Shown here in pieces: positions 5,619 through 5,642 of a stretch of 5,642 nucleotides of DNA (position 1 is its first letter; every line of letters starts with the position of its first letter). Both the position numbers and the translations under genes were made by a program. The stretch is from NCBI GenBank assembly GCA_002435585.1, contig DJDY01000015.1:1-5642 (forward strand). Reading direction: 5' to 3'. The notes beneath the pieces were generated by a model. The model worked only from the letters and a program-made list of their open reading frames with translations, had not been told where the DNA came from and did no database searches. The DNA comes from Lachnospira sp. UBA5912. GTDB taxonomy: Bacteria; Bacillota; Clostridia; Lachnospirales; Lachnospiraceae.

Positions 5619-5642
5619 GATAAGCGCAAAGAAAAAGGAAGC

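Overview
The window is AT-rich, with Gram-positive-style ribosome binding sites (AAAGGAGG, AAAGGAA), a diacylglyceryl-type lipoprotein signal and a cobalamin riboswitch with an intrinsic-terminator expression platform. Together these suggest a low-GC Firmicute, most likely a gut Clostridia/Lachnospiraceae-type organism. That placement is inferred from composition and gene style, not from a marker gene.

Left part (1-1874): the 3' portion of a type 1 BREX phage-defence phosphatase gene, pglZ, which enters from the left edge and stops at 1536. It is followed by about 340 bp with no convincing gene, holding one doubtful 41-codon ORF and a striking 15-bp perfect inverted repeat. No brxL-like gene follows pglZ inside the window, so this looks like the right edge of a defence island or a BREX locus with another gene order.

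Middle (1875-3675): a complete MATE-family multidrug/cation antiporter gene on the minus strand, convergent with pglZ. Divergent from it is a small gene on the plus strand for an 84-residue, eight-cysteine protein of the 'cysteine-rich small domain' type, a presumed metal-binding protein often seen near cobalamin genes.

Right part (3676-5642): about 360 bp of very AT-rich non-coding DNA with short direct and inverted repeats leads into a clear cobalamin riboswitch with a B12 box. A terminator hairpin follows, and then a lipoprotein substrate-binding protein of the FhuD/BtuF class. The working model is that adenosylcobalamin or a related corrinoid binds the leader RNA and causes early termination, shutting off synthesis of the corrinoid-uptake lipoprotein. 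The permease and ATPase of the transporter would lie beyond the right edge. A strong hairpin follows the lipoprotein gene, and a purine-rich stretch that could be the next gene's ribosome binding site sits at the very end.

The window therefore joins a defence-island edge to a B12-uptake locus. I see no wholly new system. The most useful leads are the pglZ-distal inverted repeat, the apparently missing brxL and the pairing of the Cys-rich protein with the B12-regulated gene.
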